64,000 nt of DNA from Coriobacteriia bacterium (GTDB lineage: Bacteria; Actinomycetota; Coriobacteriia; Anaerosomatales; Anaerosomataceae): NCBI GenBank assembly GCA_016938135.1, contig JAFGVD010000029.1, forward strand, positions 1 through 64,000, in the 5' to 3' direction. How positions within the stretch are numbered: the stretch's first letter is position 1; every line of letters begins with the position of its first letter. A model generated the notes under the pieces. It did no database searches and had not been told where the DNA came from. It saw only the letters and a list, made by a program, of their open reading frames with translations. A program made the position numbers and the translations under genes. Shown in pieces: positions 35,277 to 44,036 of the stretch.

Positions 35277-36242
35277 ATGTCGAAACCTCGGATCGCTGTA
35301 CTGACCAGCGGAGGTGACGCACCCGGCATGAACGCTGCCGTTCGTGCTGTGGTCCGTACGGCGATCGTCAATGGAGCCGAGGCTGTGGCGGTCCACCATG
35401 GCTTCGAGGGCTTGCTGGACGGGGACTTCTCGCCCATGCAGCTGGGCAGCGTGGGAGGCGTGCTGGATCGGGGAGGCACCTTCATCGGCACCTCGCGTTC
35501 CGAGCGGATGTTCTCGGAGGAGGGACTCGGCCTGGCCGTGGAGCGTCTTGCCCAGCATCGTGTCACCGGGCTGGTGGTCATCGGCGGGGACGGTTCGTAC
35601 CGTGCTGCCGAGGAGCTGGACATGCGGGGCGTAAAGGTCATCGGTATCCCGGGAACCATCGACAACGATATCGCCGCCACCGACACCACGATCGGATTCG
35701 ACACTGCGCAGAACACCATCTGCGACGCCACATCAAAGGTCCGCGACACGGCATCCAGCCATGAGCGCACCTTCATCATCGAAGTGATGGGTCGCCATTG
35801 CGGCATGTTGGCGCTGTACTCGGGACTTGCGGCAGGTGCTGACTGCATCCTGGTTCCCGAGATACCCTGGGCGCTCGAAGACATCTGCGAGTCCATCAGG
35901 CAAGGCGTCGAACGCGGCAAGAAGCACTCCATCATCGTGATGGCCGAAGGTGCCGGCCACGCGTTCGGCGTGGCAGAAGACCTCACCGGTATGTGCGGCC
36001 ACAAGGTGCGTGCTGTGGTCCTCGGTCACATACAGCGGGGTGGGGCCCCCTCTGCTTTCGACAGGACCCTGGGAAGTCGCATGGGAGCTGCCGCCGTGGA
36101 CGCGCTGCTTGCCGGCGAGAGCGGCAAGGCCGTCTGTCTGAAGAACGCGGACATGGAGCTCGCAACGCTCGCCGAGTGCTATAGCCACCATCACGAGATG
36201 AAGCAGCATATCTACGACCTTGCGATGGTGCTTGCCAGATGA
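35277..36242 (+). CDS. pfkA: 6-phosphofructokinase, ATP-dependent type
   Basis: Phosphorylates fructose 6-phosphate in glycolysis. The 321-residue protein has TSGGDAPGMNAAVRAVVR at the N terminus, the nucleotide motif VVIGGDGSYRAAEEL, the substrate site PGTIDNDIAATDTTIGFDTA and VMGRHCGMLAL. The residue after GGD is glycine, as in ATP-dependent enzymes, rather than the aspartate typical of pyrophosphate-dependent ones. GAGGGGGAG (35261-35269) is a strong ribosome-binding site. It follows accA by four bases and overlaps the class II aldolase gene (ATGA). Confidence 0.96.
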   Translation: MSKPRIAVLTSGGDAPGMNAAVRAVVRTAIVNGAEAVAVHHGFEGLLDGDFSPMQLGSVGGVLDRGGTFIGTSRSERMFSEEGLGLAVERLAQHRVTGLVVIGGDGSYRAAEELDMRGVKVIGIPGTIDNDIAATDTTIGFDTAQNTICDATSKVRDTASSHERTFIIEVMGRHCGMLALYSGLAAGADCILVPEIPWALEDICESIRQGVERGKKHSIIVMAEGAGHAFGVAEDLTGMCGHKVRAVVLGHIQRGGAPSAFDRTLGSRMGAAAVDALLAGESGKAVCLKNADMELATLAECYSHHHEMKQHIYDLAMVLAR

Positions 36243-36808
36243 TCATGGTCTCTGACGAGTTGTTCGCATCCTTCGTGCAGACCGGTCGCGACTTGTTTTT
36301 GACGGGCGCGATATCGAGCCACGGCGGGAATATGAGCGTCCGGGTAGGCGAGAGGATCCTCATCACACGCAGCGGTTCGATGCTGGGAAGGCTCACACGC
36401 AAAGACATCGTGGAGACCGGCATCGATGCGTGCCCGGAAGACGAGGGCTGCAGCAGGGAGCTTGTGGTCCATCGCGCCATCTACCATGCAACGGGTGCGC
36501 TGGCGATCGTCCATGCGCACACCGTGCACACGATCCATCGCTCGCTGGGTTCCGAGGTCATCGTGCCGCTGGACAGTGAGTCCAAAGCGATCCTGGGCGA
36601 TGTCCCGGTCGTCTCGGCGGTCCAGACCATTGCTTCCCCCGAGGCCGCCGATGTCCTCTCGGCGGCACTTCGAGACAGCAAGGTCGCGGTGCTGCGCACG
36701 CACGGGCCGTTCGCGACCGGCACCACGCTGGAAGAGGCGTTCTACCACGTGAGCTGCCTTGAGGCGAGCGCGCATATCCTGGATATCGCAGACGCTACCC
36801 GGCGCTAG
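36239..36808 (+). CDS. Class II aldolase/adducin family protein (fuculose-phosphate aldolase-like)
   Basis: A 189-residue zinc-dependent aldolase fold. The N-terminal SSHGGNMSVRVGERILIT matches the GNISxR phosphate motif, the paired zinc histidines are in AIVHAHTVHTIHR, and VLRTHGPFATGTTLEEAFY carries a further histidine ligand. Known members act on L-fuculose 1-phosphate, ribulose phosphates or methylthioribulose phosphate (as a dehydratase); sequence alone does not decide. ATG 36239 overlaps the pfkA stop, and ATG 36245 is an alternative. It closes the accDA-pfkA operon and is convergent with the helicase gene, with only three bases between the stops. Confidence 0.85.
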   Translation: MIMVSDELFASFVQTGRDLFLTGAISSHGGNMSVRVGERILITRSGSMLGRLTRKDIVETGIDACPEDEGCSRELVVHRAIYHATGALAIVHAHTVHTIHRSLGSEVIVPLDSESKAILGDVPVVSAVQTIASPEAADVLSAALRDSKVAVLRTHGPFATGTTLEEAFYHVSCLEASAHILDIADATRR

Positions 36809-36811
36809 CCG

Positions 36812-38884
36812 TCAGTCCCACATAGCCTTCACCGACGCGCGTATCGATGCCGCGGTGGTGATCTCTCCTACGGCTGCCGCTTCGTCCTCGTCCGAGCCGG
36901 GCCGTGCCTGCGCTTCTGCGAACAGCGGGCGCAAGCCGTCGGGGATGAAGCGCGTCCGTTGTGCGTAGCCGTAGCTGTCCGAGAGCCCCCGTCCCGCCGC
37001 GTAGTAGCGCAAGGGGTGCAGCACGTAGAGGTGCGTCTTCGCGCGAGTGCAGGCCACGTAAAAGAGCCTGCGTTCCTCCTCGATCTCCTCGGCGCTTCCG
37101 CACGCCAGGTCCGCGGGTATATTCCCATCGGCCGCATGGATGACGTAGGTGGCATCCCACTCAAGCCCTTTTGCCGAGTGGATAGTGGACAGGATGAGGT
37201 AGTCCTCATCCAGCGATGGCGGCTGGGCGAAGTCGCCCGTCCAGTTGGGGGCGTCCAGGGTCATCTCGGCAAGGAAGCGGGTCCTGTCATTGAAGCGCGA
37301 CCCCAGCATCTCCACCTGCTCAAGATCGCCGAGACGGGCGGGGGCGTTGTCATAGCGCTGTTCTGCCAGGGGAGTGTAGAAGACCCGGGCGGCGTGCAGC
37401 TGGGCGGCCACATCTCCTGCGGGCGCATGTGCAAGGTTGCGCATGAGCGTCACGAACTCCGGCCACGTCTTGGCGCTGATCTCCGGGGGCCGCCATGAGA
37501 CCCATGTGTCGAAGTCCCCGTTGGCGTCGCGAAGCGAGTCCATCAGTGCCGATGCCATGCGCGGACCGATCCCCGGGATCAGCTGGAGCACCCGGAGTCC
37601 TGCCATGGAGTCGAGCGGGTTCTCTGCCAGGCGCAGAAAGCTGCTGAGGTCTTTGACATGCGCGGTCTCCACGAACTTGAGGCCGCCGTACTTGTGGAAG
37701 GGGATGTTGCGTCGCGAGAGCTCCAGCTCCAGGGCGGCCGAGTGGTGCGCGGCGCGGAAGAGCACCGCTTGTCGCTTGAGGGGCAGGCCCTCTTCCCGAT
37801 GTCCCAGGATCCGTTCGATGACGTAGTCGGACTGCTCCACCTCGTCACGGCAGGTGACCAGCGCCGGACGGGCTCCGCCCTCGCGCTCGGTCCACAGCAT
37901 CTTGTCGTACCGCTCGGCGGACTGCGCGATGACCGCGTTCGTGGCGTCCAGCAACGGTTGGGTGCTGCGGTAGTTCTGCTCCAGGGTCAGCACCGTGGTC
38001 TTGCTGAAGCGCTCGGGGAACTCGAAGATGTTGCGCACGCTCGCGGCCCGGAACGAGTAGATGGCCTGCGCGTCGTCGCCCACAGCTGTCACCCCGGTTC
38101 CATCGGGCCTGAGCAGCGCTACGATGTCGGCCTGCAGCGCGTTCGTGTCCTGGTACTCGTCCACCAGCACCGCGTCGAAGCGTTCCCGTATGGCATCACC
38201 GGCGGGGGTGGTCAGAAGTCCTCGCCAGAACAGCAACAGGTCATCGTAGTCCATGATCTGGCGGACCTCTTTGGCGTCCGTGTACGCGGCAAACAGCCGC
38301 CGGAGGCCGTCTGCGTCATCCTTGCACCAGGGAAACGAGGCGCGCAGCACCTCTTCCAGGGGTAGTTGCGCGTTCACGCACCTCGAGTAGATATCCAGGC
38401 ACGTGCCCTTCTGCGGGAAACGACGGCCCTTCTTGCTCAGCTCGAGCTCGGTCCGGCACATGTGCATCAGGTCTTCGGCGTCGGCACGGTCCAGGATGGT
38501 GAAGTTGGGCTCCATGCCAATCTGACGACCATGCACGCGCAGCAGTCGCGCTGCGACCGAGTGGAACGTGCCGCCCCATACGCTGGCTCTCTGCACGGAG
38601 GTGCCCGTGTCCGCTGCGCTGGTGCTTCGAAGCAGCCCATCGACGCGTCGTTTCATCTCGGTGGCGGCACGGCGGGTGAACGTCAGAAGCAAGATTCGAT
38701 CCGGCGTCACGCCGGAAGCGATCAGGTAGGCGACTCGATGGGCGAGAGTGTTGGTCTTCCCAGTGCCCGCGCCCGCCACGATAAGCAAGGGGCCGTTCCC
38801 GTGCGATGCCGCTGCGCGTTGAGCCGGATTGAGACCGGCAAGGATCTTCTCGGCAGAGTGCGCTGCCACCGGGGTGGTGCTCAT
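36812..38884 (-). CDS. UvrD/PcrA-type superfamily I DNA helicase
   Basis: A 690-residue 3'-5' helicase of the Rep/UvrD/PcrA group. It has the Q-motif LNPAQRAAA, Walker A in VAGAGTGKTNTLAHR, Walker B in VDEYQDTNALQADIV, motif III DDAQAIYSFRAA, motif IV LEQNYRSTQPLLDATN, motif V STIHSAKGLEWDATYV, and motif VI in the RRLFYVACTRAKTHL region. It is a little shorter than PcrA (about 720-750) and has no C-terminal extension or nuclease motif. A perfect LexA box lies 63 bases upstream of the start and a TAGAAT -10 between them, so it should be induced by DNA damage. The start ATG 38884 follows GGAGG (minus strand). Confidence 0.93.
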   Translation of the reverse strand: MSTTPVAAHSAEKILAGLNPAQRAAASHGNGPLLIVAGAGTGKTNTLAHRVAYLIASGVTPDRILLLTFTRRAATEMKRRVDGLLRSTSAADTGTSVQRASVWGGTFHSVAARLLRVHGRQIGMEPNFTILDRADAEDLMHMCRTELELSKKGRRFPQKGTCLDIYSRCVNAQLPLEEVLRASFPWCKDDADGLRRLFAAYTDAKEVRQIMDYDDLLLFWRGLLTTPAGDAIRERFDAVLVDEYQDTNALQADIVALLRPDGTGVTAVGDDAQAIYSFRAASVRNIFEFPERFSKTTVLTLEQNYRSTQPLLDATNAVIAQSAERYDKMLWTEREGGARPALVTCRDEVEQSDYVIERILGHREEGLPLKRQAVLFRAAHHSAALELELSRRNIPFHKYGGLKFVETAHVKDLSSFLRLAENPLDSMAGLRVLQLIPGIGPRMASALMDSLRDANGDFDTWVSWRPPEISAKTWPEFVTLMRNLAHAPAGDVAAQLHAARVFYTPLAEQRYDNAPARLGDLEQVEMLGSRFNDRTRFLAEMTLDAPNWTGDFAQPPSLDEDYLILSTIHSAKGLEWDATYVIHAADGNIPADLACGSAEEIEEERRLFYVACTRAKTHLYVLHPLRYYAAGRGLSDSYGYAQRTRFIPDGLRPLFAEAQARPGSDEDEAAAVGEITTAASIRASVKAMWD

Positions 38885-38920
38885 AGAAGCCTCCGTGGTC
38901 GAGGGGGTGCCACGGGTCGG

Positions 38921-38926
38921 ATTCTA
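38921..38926 (-). promoter_or_regulatory. -10 box of the helicase gene
   Basis: Read on the minus strand, TAGAAT. Its -35 position (TTCGCT at 38945-38950, 18-base spacing) falls inside the LexA palindrome, which is the classical repressor geometry. Confidence 0.5.
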
Positions 38927-38944
38927 TCAGTAATTGCGCCCCGG

Positions 38945-38962
38945 AGCGAACATATGTTCGCT
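38945..38962. promoter_or_regulatory. LexA/SOS box upstream of the helicase gene
   Basis: The 18 bases AGCGAACATATGTTCGCT form a perfect palindrome containing CGAAC-N4-GTTCG (38947-38960), the Gram-positive DinR/LexA operator. It lies between the deaminase stop codon, which it touches, and the helicase start on the minus strand, and it overlaps the presumed -35. Confidence 0.85.
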
Positions 38963-39986
38963 ATGAACCTGCGTTCTTCATGCCGTAGGCCTCGACCTCG
39001 GCGATGAGTGCTTGCTTACGGTCCTCGGGCAGGAACGATGCCGCAAACGAGTCCTTGGCCAGCTTCGTCAAGTCCTCGCGAGTGAGGTCCAGCGCCTCTG
39101 CCATCGCAAGGTAGTTCTCGTTGAGGTATCCGCCGAAGTACGCGGGATCATCCGAGTTCACCGTGACCACGAGCCCGGCGTCCATGAGCCGTTTGAGCGG
39201 GTGGTCTTGGGCCTTGTCAACCACCCGAAGGCGCACGTTGGAGAGTGGACATACGGTGAGCGGCACCCGGTCACGCACGAGCCGTTCTACCAGCGCGGGA
39301 TCCTCCAGGCATCGCACACCGTGGTCGATTCGTTCTACGCCGAGAACATCCAGGGCATCTTCGATGTAGCTGGGAGGTCCTTCTTCTCCTGCGTGCGCAA
39401 CGAGCCGGTAGCCTTGCTCCTTGGCTTCTTGGAATATCGACTCGAACAAGGCAGGGGGGAAGTCGACTTCTGCGGAGTCCAGTCCCACGCCTGCGATCTT
39501 CGAGCGATAGAGGTGCGCCGTTTGTAGCGTGTGTCGGGCGCTGTCCAAGGATTCGTCGCGCAAGAAGCACATGATGAGGCGGAAGCTCACGCCGAACATC
39601 TCGTCGGCATCCTCCAACGCTCGCAGTATGCCTGCGATCGCGATGCCGAACGGGATGCCCCGATTTGTGTGCGTCTGTGGATCGAAGAATGGTTCTACGT
39701 GCTTGATGTTCGCCATTGCGGCCTTTGTGACGTAGTCCCAGGTCAGGTCGTAGAAGTCCTGTTCTGTGACGAGCGCTGCACATGCCGAGTAGTACAGGTC
39801 GAGAAACGACTGGAGGTCTTTGAAATCATAGGCGGCGCGCGCCGCTTCCACATCGCTGTACGGGAGGTGCACGCCGTTGCGTTCGGCGAGCGTGAACATG
39901 AGCTCCGGCTCTAGAGTCCCCTCAAGATGCAGGTGGAGTTCAGCCTTGGGAAGTCCCTGTATGAAGTCTCTCAGTCCGCTTTCCAC
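38961..39986 (-). CDS. Adenine deaminase / adenosine deaminase family protein
   Basis: A metal-dependent amidohydrolase of 341 residues for purine salvage. Zinc ligands are in KAELHLHLEGTLEP and LVAHAGEEGPPS, a catalytic glutamate follows in that HAGEE motif, and the final aspartates are in VVTVNSDDPAYFGGY. The SDDPAYFGGY ending and the short MCFLRDES block resemble the adenine deaminase (Aah1-like) subgroup more than true adenosine deaminase, whose motif is usually NTDDP. Adenine to hypoxanthine is therefore a reasonable but unproven reaction. I chose GTG 39986 because AGAGGAG precedes it by four bases; the open frame runs on to 40058 without a ribosome-binding site. It is divergent from the MFS gene, 114 bases away. 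Confidence 0.85.
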   Translation of the reverse strand: MESGLRDFIQGLPKAELHLHLEGTLEPELMFTLAERNGVHLPYSDVEAARAAYDFKDLQSFLDLYYSACAALVTEQDFYDLTWDYVTKAAMANIKHVEPFFDPQTHTNRGIPFGIAIAGILRALEDADEMFGVSFRLIMCFLRDESLDSARHTLQTAHLYRSKIAGVGLDSAEVDFPPALFESIFQEAKEQGYRLVAHAGEEGPPSYIEDALDVLGVERIDHGVRCLEDPALVERLVRDRVPLTVCPLSNVRLRVVDKAQDHPLKRLMDAGLVVTVNSDDPAYFGGYLNENYLAMAEALDLTREDLTKLAKDSFAASFLPEDRKQALIAEVEAYGMKNAGS

Positions 39987-40100
39987 GTGTCTCCTCTCGA
40001 ACACCCTTGGGAAACATCTACCCGTAACCATCATCGCACGCACAATGACATCCATCACGGTCTTCTGTGGGATTGTGGTAGTTCCGGCGAGGTATATGTG

Positions 40101-41393
40101 ATGAGTCGGACGCTGACGGCACAGTCGATAAGGCTCACCTACTACTCCGCCAACGGGCTGTTCACTCTGGCCACCTCCATCATCTGGGGCGTCAACACCC
40201 TCTTCCTCATGAGCGCAGGCCTCGACATCTTCGAAGTGATGATCGTCAATTCGGCGTTCACCGTGGGCCAGTTGGTGTTCGAAGTGCCCACCGGGGTGAT
40301 AGCCGATACCGTCGGGCGCAAGGTCTCGTTCATGATGGCGAGCGTCACCCTTGCTCTTTCCACGCTTCTGTATGTGGGCGCCGAGCAGTACGGGTGGGGC
40401 ATCGGCTGGTTCATCGTCGCATCGCTTATGATCGGTCTCGGGTTCACGTTCCAGACCGGAGCGGTGGATGCGTGGCTAGTGGATTCGCTGGACCACGTCG
40501 GTTACACCGAGCCGATGGATGGGGTGTTCGCTAAAGGCGGAGTCGTGTTCGGAGTGGCGATGCTTGCAGGGACGCTTTCCGGCGGATTCCTGGGACAGAT
40601 CGACCTGGCCTATCCCTACTACGTGAGGGCCGTCGTGTTGATCGCATGCCTGTTCTATTCGGCGGCGGTCATGCACGACGCGGGATTCGCCGCGCGGCCT
40701 TTGATCTGGCGTCGTTTCGGTGTTGAGGCGAAAGCCATCTTGAGGGCGAGTGTGCGCTATGGCTGGCGGAACCCCGTGATCAGGCCACTGCTGGCGGCTT
40801 CGCTTGCACAGGGGACGTTCTTCATCTTCGGCTTCTATTCCTGGCAGAGGTACTTCCTGGATCTGTTGGCGCAGGAGTTGGTGTGGGTCGCCGGCGTTGT
40901 GACCGCAATGTTCTCTGTTGCGGGCATCATCGGCAATGCTGTCGTAGGCAAGATCAGGAGGGGTGAGAGAGGCGTGAACGCGGGCCGATTGTTGCTGCTG
41001 GTAGCCGCGGCACAAGCGGTGCTTGCCATCGCCACAGGGCTTGTGGGCCTGTTGTGGCCTGTCGATGCCATGGGCGTGGCACCGTTCATCATCGCCGTCA
41101 CCTTGTACCTGTTGTTCGGTGTGGGGATGGGCATGGCTGCGCCTGTTCGGCAGGCGTTCGTGAATCGACAGATACCGTCAGCGCAACGTGCGACGGTCCT
41201 GTCGGTCGATTCGCTCTTTGCCGATGTGGGCGCTTCCGGCGGGCAGTTGGGGCTGGGTTGGGTGTCACGATCGATATCTATCCCCTTCGCCTGGGTGCTA
41301 GGTGGCGCGATGCTTGCTGGAGCAGTGCCGATGTATTCGCTAGCACGTCGTGCGGATGACCGTCAGCGTGCCCGGGGGCAAGCCTCTGACTGA
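40101..41393 (+). CDS. MFS transporter
   Basis: A 430-residue major facilitator with about 12 hydrophobic segments. The loop 2-3 signature is in FEVPTGVIADTVGRKVSFMMA (D-X2-GR-K/R pattern, about residues 61-81), and a second half follows a basic central loop near residue 215 (WRRFGVEAKAIL). The family type resembles actinobacterial drug-efflux or uncharacterised YqgE/EntS-like transporters; substrate is unknown. ATG 40101 has GGCGAGG about eight bases upstream, and the frame extending to 39927 overlaps the deaminase gene. Divergence from the deaminase could suggest a purine-related substrate, but that is only position. Confidence 0.85.
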   Translation: MSRTLTAQSIRLTYYSANGLFTLATSIIWGVNTLFLMSAGLDIFEVMIVNSAFTVGQLVFEVPTGVIADTVGRKVSFMMASVTLALSTLLYVGAEQYGWGIGWFIVASLMIGLGFTFQTGAVDAWLVDSLDHVGYTEPMDGVFAKGGVVFGVAMLAGTLSGGFLGQIDLAYPYYVRAVVLIACLFYSAAVMHDAGFAARPLIWRRFGVEAKAILRASVRYGWRNPVIRPLLAASLAQGTFFIFGFYSWQRYFLDLLAQELVWVAGVVTAMFSVAGIIGNAVVGKIRRGERGVNAGRLLLLVAAAQAVLAIATGLVGLLWPVDAMGVAPFIIAVTLYLLFGVGMGMAAPVRQAFVNRQIPSAQRATVLSVDSLFADVGASGGQLGLGWVSRSISIPFAWVLGGAMLAGAVPMYSLARRADDRQRARGQASD

Positions 41394-41420
41394 TCTCGCA
41401 AAAGACCGGGAGTAGCCTGT

Positions 41421-43232
41421 ATGTTCTTATCGCTCCGAAGGAGCAGCACGGCCCCCTGGCTCGTGGCCGTCGGCTACGTCCTCATCCGTGTGGTGGGTTC
41501 GTACGCTGTCGAGGCTATGTATGGCGGCGGTCTGCTGTGGCTTCCCGAGGGTCTCGTACTTGGCTTCGCCCTTGTGTACGGCTCATGGGTTGTCGTTGGC
41601 GTGCTTCCCGCGGGGTTCGCGGTGGGCCTTTGGCTCGGCTATTCCCCGTTGCAGGCGGTTTTGCTGGCGGTCGCATCGGCATCCACGGTGTGGTTCGCCT
41701 TGCGTTTCGTCGATGAGTCGTGGAAGGCGCGCCCGGTCCTCCGCTCTCTTGGGGAAGTCCTCACTATGTGGCGAGTGGCGATGTTCCTGGCGGCCGTCAG
41801 CGCGGTCCTTACATCTCTCGTTGTGATTCCCGTGGACATCGGTCTCGTCAACTGGCTGACGGGAGTCGGGGAGTTCTTCTTGGCCGATCTTCTCGGCATC
41901 GTTCTCCTCGTGCCGGTCACATTGGCGCTACTGCAACCCGAAGATCGCTCCGAGCGCACAGGGAGCAACGCGGAGTTCTGGGCAGGCCTCTTGTTCCTCT
42001 TTGCTGCCGCCGTCCTGATACTCTTCCTGGACCTTCCCGGCGGACTCCAGATGGGGCTCAACTACCTGCTTGGCCCGCTCCTGCTGATCCTTGTGCTCCG
42101 CTTTGGCTGGCGTGAGACCGCTTTCACATTGATCTTGATGGCGCCACTCGTGTTCGCCTCCACGAGTATGGGTATCGGTCCTTTGGGAGGGAGCGACCTC
42201 GTTCAGGCTCGGATCCTGCTGCAATTCGTGTTCATCGGTGTCGCCCTCTTGTCGCATATCATCGTCGCCCTGATGGATGAGCGTCGTGGGATCATCACGG
42301 AGCTGGAGGGGGTGCGTGATGAGCTTGAGGAGCGCGTTCGCGTTAGAACCGACGCGCTGAGCGCGGCCAACCGTGGACTGAGTGCCGAGATGACCGAGCG
42401 GAAGAAGGTCGAGGAGAAGCTTCGGGAACATCACGCCACGCTCGAGGTGCTGGTCCATGAACGGACGATCGAGCTGGAAGAGGCGAATCATAACCTGACC
42501 GAAGCCCTGCGTGCTAAGGCGCAGTTTCTCGCCAACATGAGTCACGAGCTGAGGACTCCTCTTAATTCCATCATCGGTTTCTCGGAGGTGCTGTCGCGCG
42601 GCATGGCCGGGGAGTTGAGTGAAGAGCAGGCGCGTCAGATCGGCATGGTCAACTCGTCCGGCAGGCATCTGCTGGCACTTGTGAACGACATCCTCGATAT
42701 CACGAAGATCGAAGCCGGCGCGGTACGCATACAGGTGGAGCAGCTCGCCTTGGAACCCGTGGTGGCGATGGTCATCGATTCGATGGGGCCGCTTGCGGCC
42801 GAGAAGGGACTGAGACTTGGCGCAGACGTCGAGCCCGACCTCCAGGTATGCACCGACAGGGTGAAACTTCAGCAGATACTCATCAACCTGGTGGGCAACT
42901 CCATAAAGTTCACGCTCTCCGGGAGCATCCGGGTGAGTGCCCAGCAGGTGGGCAAGGCGGTCTTGATCCGCGTGACCGATACGGGCGTAGGCATCGAGGC
43001 AAACGAGCTATCCGAGGTATTCAGCGAGTTCCATCAGTCGCGTTCGGTGCAGACAGGCAAGCCGATCGGCACCGGTCTCGGCCTTTCAATCTCCCGGCGT
43101 CTTGCACGACTTCTGGATGGAGACCTGACAGGGGAGAGCGAGTTTGGAGTGGGATCGACGTTCACCCTGCTGCTTCCTGCAATCCCGACCCGCGGGCTCT
43201 CGGCCCAGTGGGGCAGCGTTCCCAGGGGATGA
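41421..43232 (+). CDS. Membrane histidine kinase with MASE1-like sensor
   Basis: A 603-residue sensor kinase. Residues 10 to about 285 form eight or more membrane helices of MASE1 type (WLPEGLVLGFALVYGSW, then FFLADLLGIVLLVPVTLAL). A long charged coiled coil follows (about 290-360, two ERVRVRTDALSAANR-like repeats). The HisKA domain has phosphoacceptor His375 in NMSHELRTPLNSIIGFSEVL. The HATPase_c domain has the N-box in QQILINLVGNSIKFT, G1 in VTDTGVGIEANEL and G2 in GTGLGLSISRRLARL. GGGAG stands eight bases before ATG 41421. There is no partner response regulator next to it, so it is an orphan kinase. MASE1 ligands are mostly unknown. Confidence 0.92.
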   Translation: MFLSLRRSSTAPWLVAVGYVLIRVVGSYAVEAMYGGGLLWLPEGLVLGFALVYGSWVVVGVLPAGFAVGLWLGYSPLQAVLLAVASASTVWFALRFVDESWKARPVLRSLGEVLTMWRVAMFLAAVSAVLTSLVVIPVDIGLVNWLTGVGEFFLADLLGIVLLVPVTLALLQPEDRSERTGSNAEFWAGLLFLFAAAVLILFLDLPGGLQMGLNYLLGPLLLILVLRFGWRETAFTLILMAPLVFASTSMGIGPLGGSDLVQARILLQFVFIGVALLSHIIVALMDERRGIITELEGVRDELEERVRVRTDALSAANRGLSAEMTERKKVEEKLREHHATLEVLVHERTIELEEANHNLTEALRAKAQFLANMSHELRTPLNSIIGFSEVLSRGMAGELSEEQARQIGMVNSSGRHLLALVNDILDITKIEAGAVRIQVEQLALEPVVAMVIDSMGPLAAEKGLRLGADVEPDLQVCTDRVKLQQILINLVGNSIKFTLSGSIRVSAQQVGKAVLIRVTDTGVGIEANELSEVFSEFHQSRSVQTGKPIGTGLGLSISRRLARLLDGDLTGESEFGVGSTFTLLLPAIPTRGLSAQWGSVPRG

Positions 43233-43234
43233 TG

Positions 43235-43321
43235 TGGTGCCCGGGGCGGGAATCGAACCCGCACGATGTTTCCATCATCGGTTTTTGAGACCGACGCGTC
43301 TGCCTGTTCCGCCACCCGGGC
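43235..43321 (-). tRNA. tRNA-Leu, anticodon CAA
   Basis: On the minus strand all arms can be drawn: acceptor GCCCGGG/CCCGGGC, anticodon stem TCGGT/ACCGA with loop CTCAAAA (anticodon CAA), a class II long variable arm (GATG-GAAA-CATC), and T arm GCGGG-TTCGATT-CCCGC. CCA is encoded, after discriminator A. It reads UUG leucine codons. It lies two bases beyond the histidine kinase stop, convergent to it. Confidence 0.97.
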
Positions 43322-43344
43322 GTGGGTGCGCGCTCGCTCGATGG

Positions 43345-43350
43345 ATTATA
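43345..43350 (-). promoter_or_regulatory. -10 box of the tRNA-Leu gene
   Basis: A perfect TATAAT on the minus strand, 24 bases before the tRNA 5' end. The -35 region (GTGCTG at 17-base spacing) is poor. Confidence 0.6.
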
Positions 43351-43364
43351 GCCGAGGAGAGCTG

Positions 43365-43928
43365 TTACAGCACGTAGTTCAGATCGAGCAGTGTATCCAA
43401 GTTCGTCACGATCGACCACAGGTTGAGCGTCATGAACACCACCACCAGCGCGAGCAGGCTAAGGCTCATGCCCAGTCGTCTTGCGATTCGCTCTCCCGCA
43501 AGCGCGGCCTGATCGTTCGTTGAGAGCCCGTCAAGGTCGCCTTTTGCTGCAGCGCGGGCCGCATCACGTCCGCGGACAGCAAGCAGGATGCTTGCCCCTA
43601 TGCCTATCAGCGTGAACACGACCCACACCGTGTTGGCCGCTCCTGCATGGCTGCGGTCCAGCAGGATCCGGGAGCCGAGGAACACGCTCGTGACGATATA
43701 GGTCAGCGGCAACAGGGTGCCCAGTTGCGCGTAGTCGACCATGCGCTGACCGCCGGCGAGCATCTCGCGCACCATGATGGTGGTCGTCGTATTCTCGGCA
43801 ACCTCTGCGCGGCTTATCGACGTCAGCACCTTTCTGACAAAGAGCGCCTTCAGGCTCAATATCACGGTGGATATCAGGTAAGCGAGCGCGAATGCCACGT
43901 AGGCGTAGACGTAGACGGTGGAAGTCAA
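43365..43928 (-). CDS. Unrecognised membrane protein, four TM segments
   Basis: The 187-residue protein has hydrophobic segments at about residues 4-28 (YAYVAFALAYLISTVILSLK), 68-90 (LLPLTYIVTSVFLGSRIL), 100-120 and 157-178, with short polar loops. I chose TTG 43928 because AGAGGGA lies seven bases upstream; the frame stays open to 43982, where ATG lacks a ribosome-binding site. The C-terminal YVL end overlaps nothing. No known motif is visible. It lies between the tRNA-Leu gene and the HD-GYP gene, all on the minus strand. Confidence 0.65.
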   Translation of the reverse strand: MTSTVYVYAYVAFALAYLISTVILSLKALFVRKVLTSISRAEVAENTTTTIMVREMLAGGQRMVDYAQLGTLLPLTYIVTSVFLGSRILLDRSHAGAANTVWVVFTLIGIGASILLAVRGRDAARAAAKGDLDGLSTNDQAALAGERIARRLGMSLSLLALVVVFMTLNLWSIVTNLDTLLDLNYVL

Positions 43929-44036
43929 TGGCTGGTCCCTCTGTTGTTCGTGAGCGGGTATCTTGTAGGCACGTCTGTTCACATCGGTGCCTTCGTATGA
44001 TACCGATTGGAGGTGAACCAGACCAGACTTCCTTGC

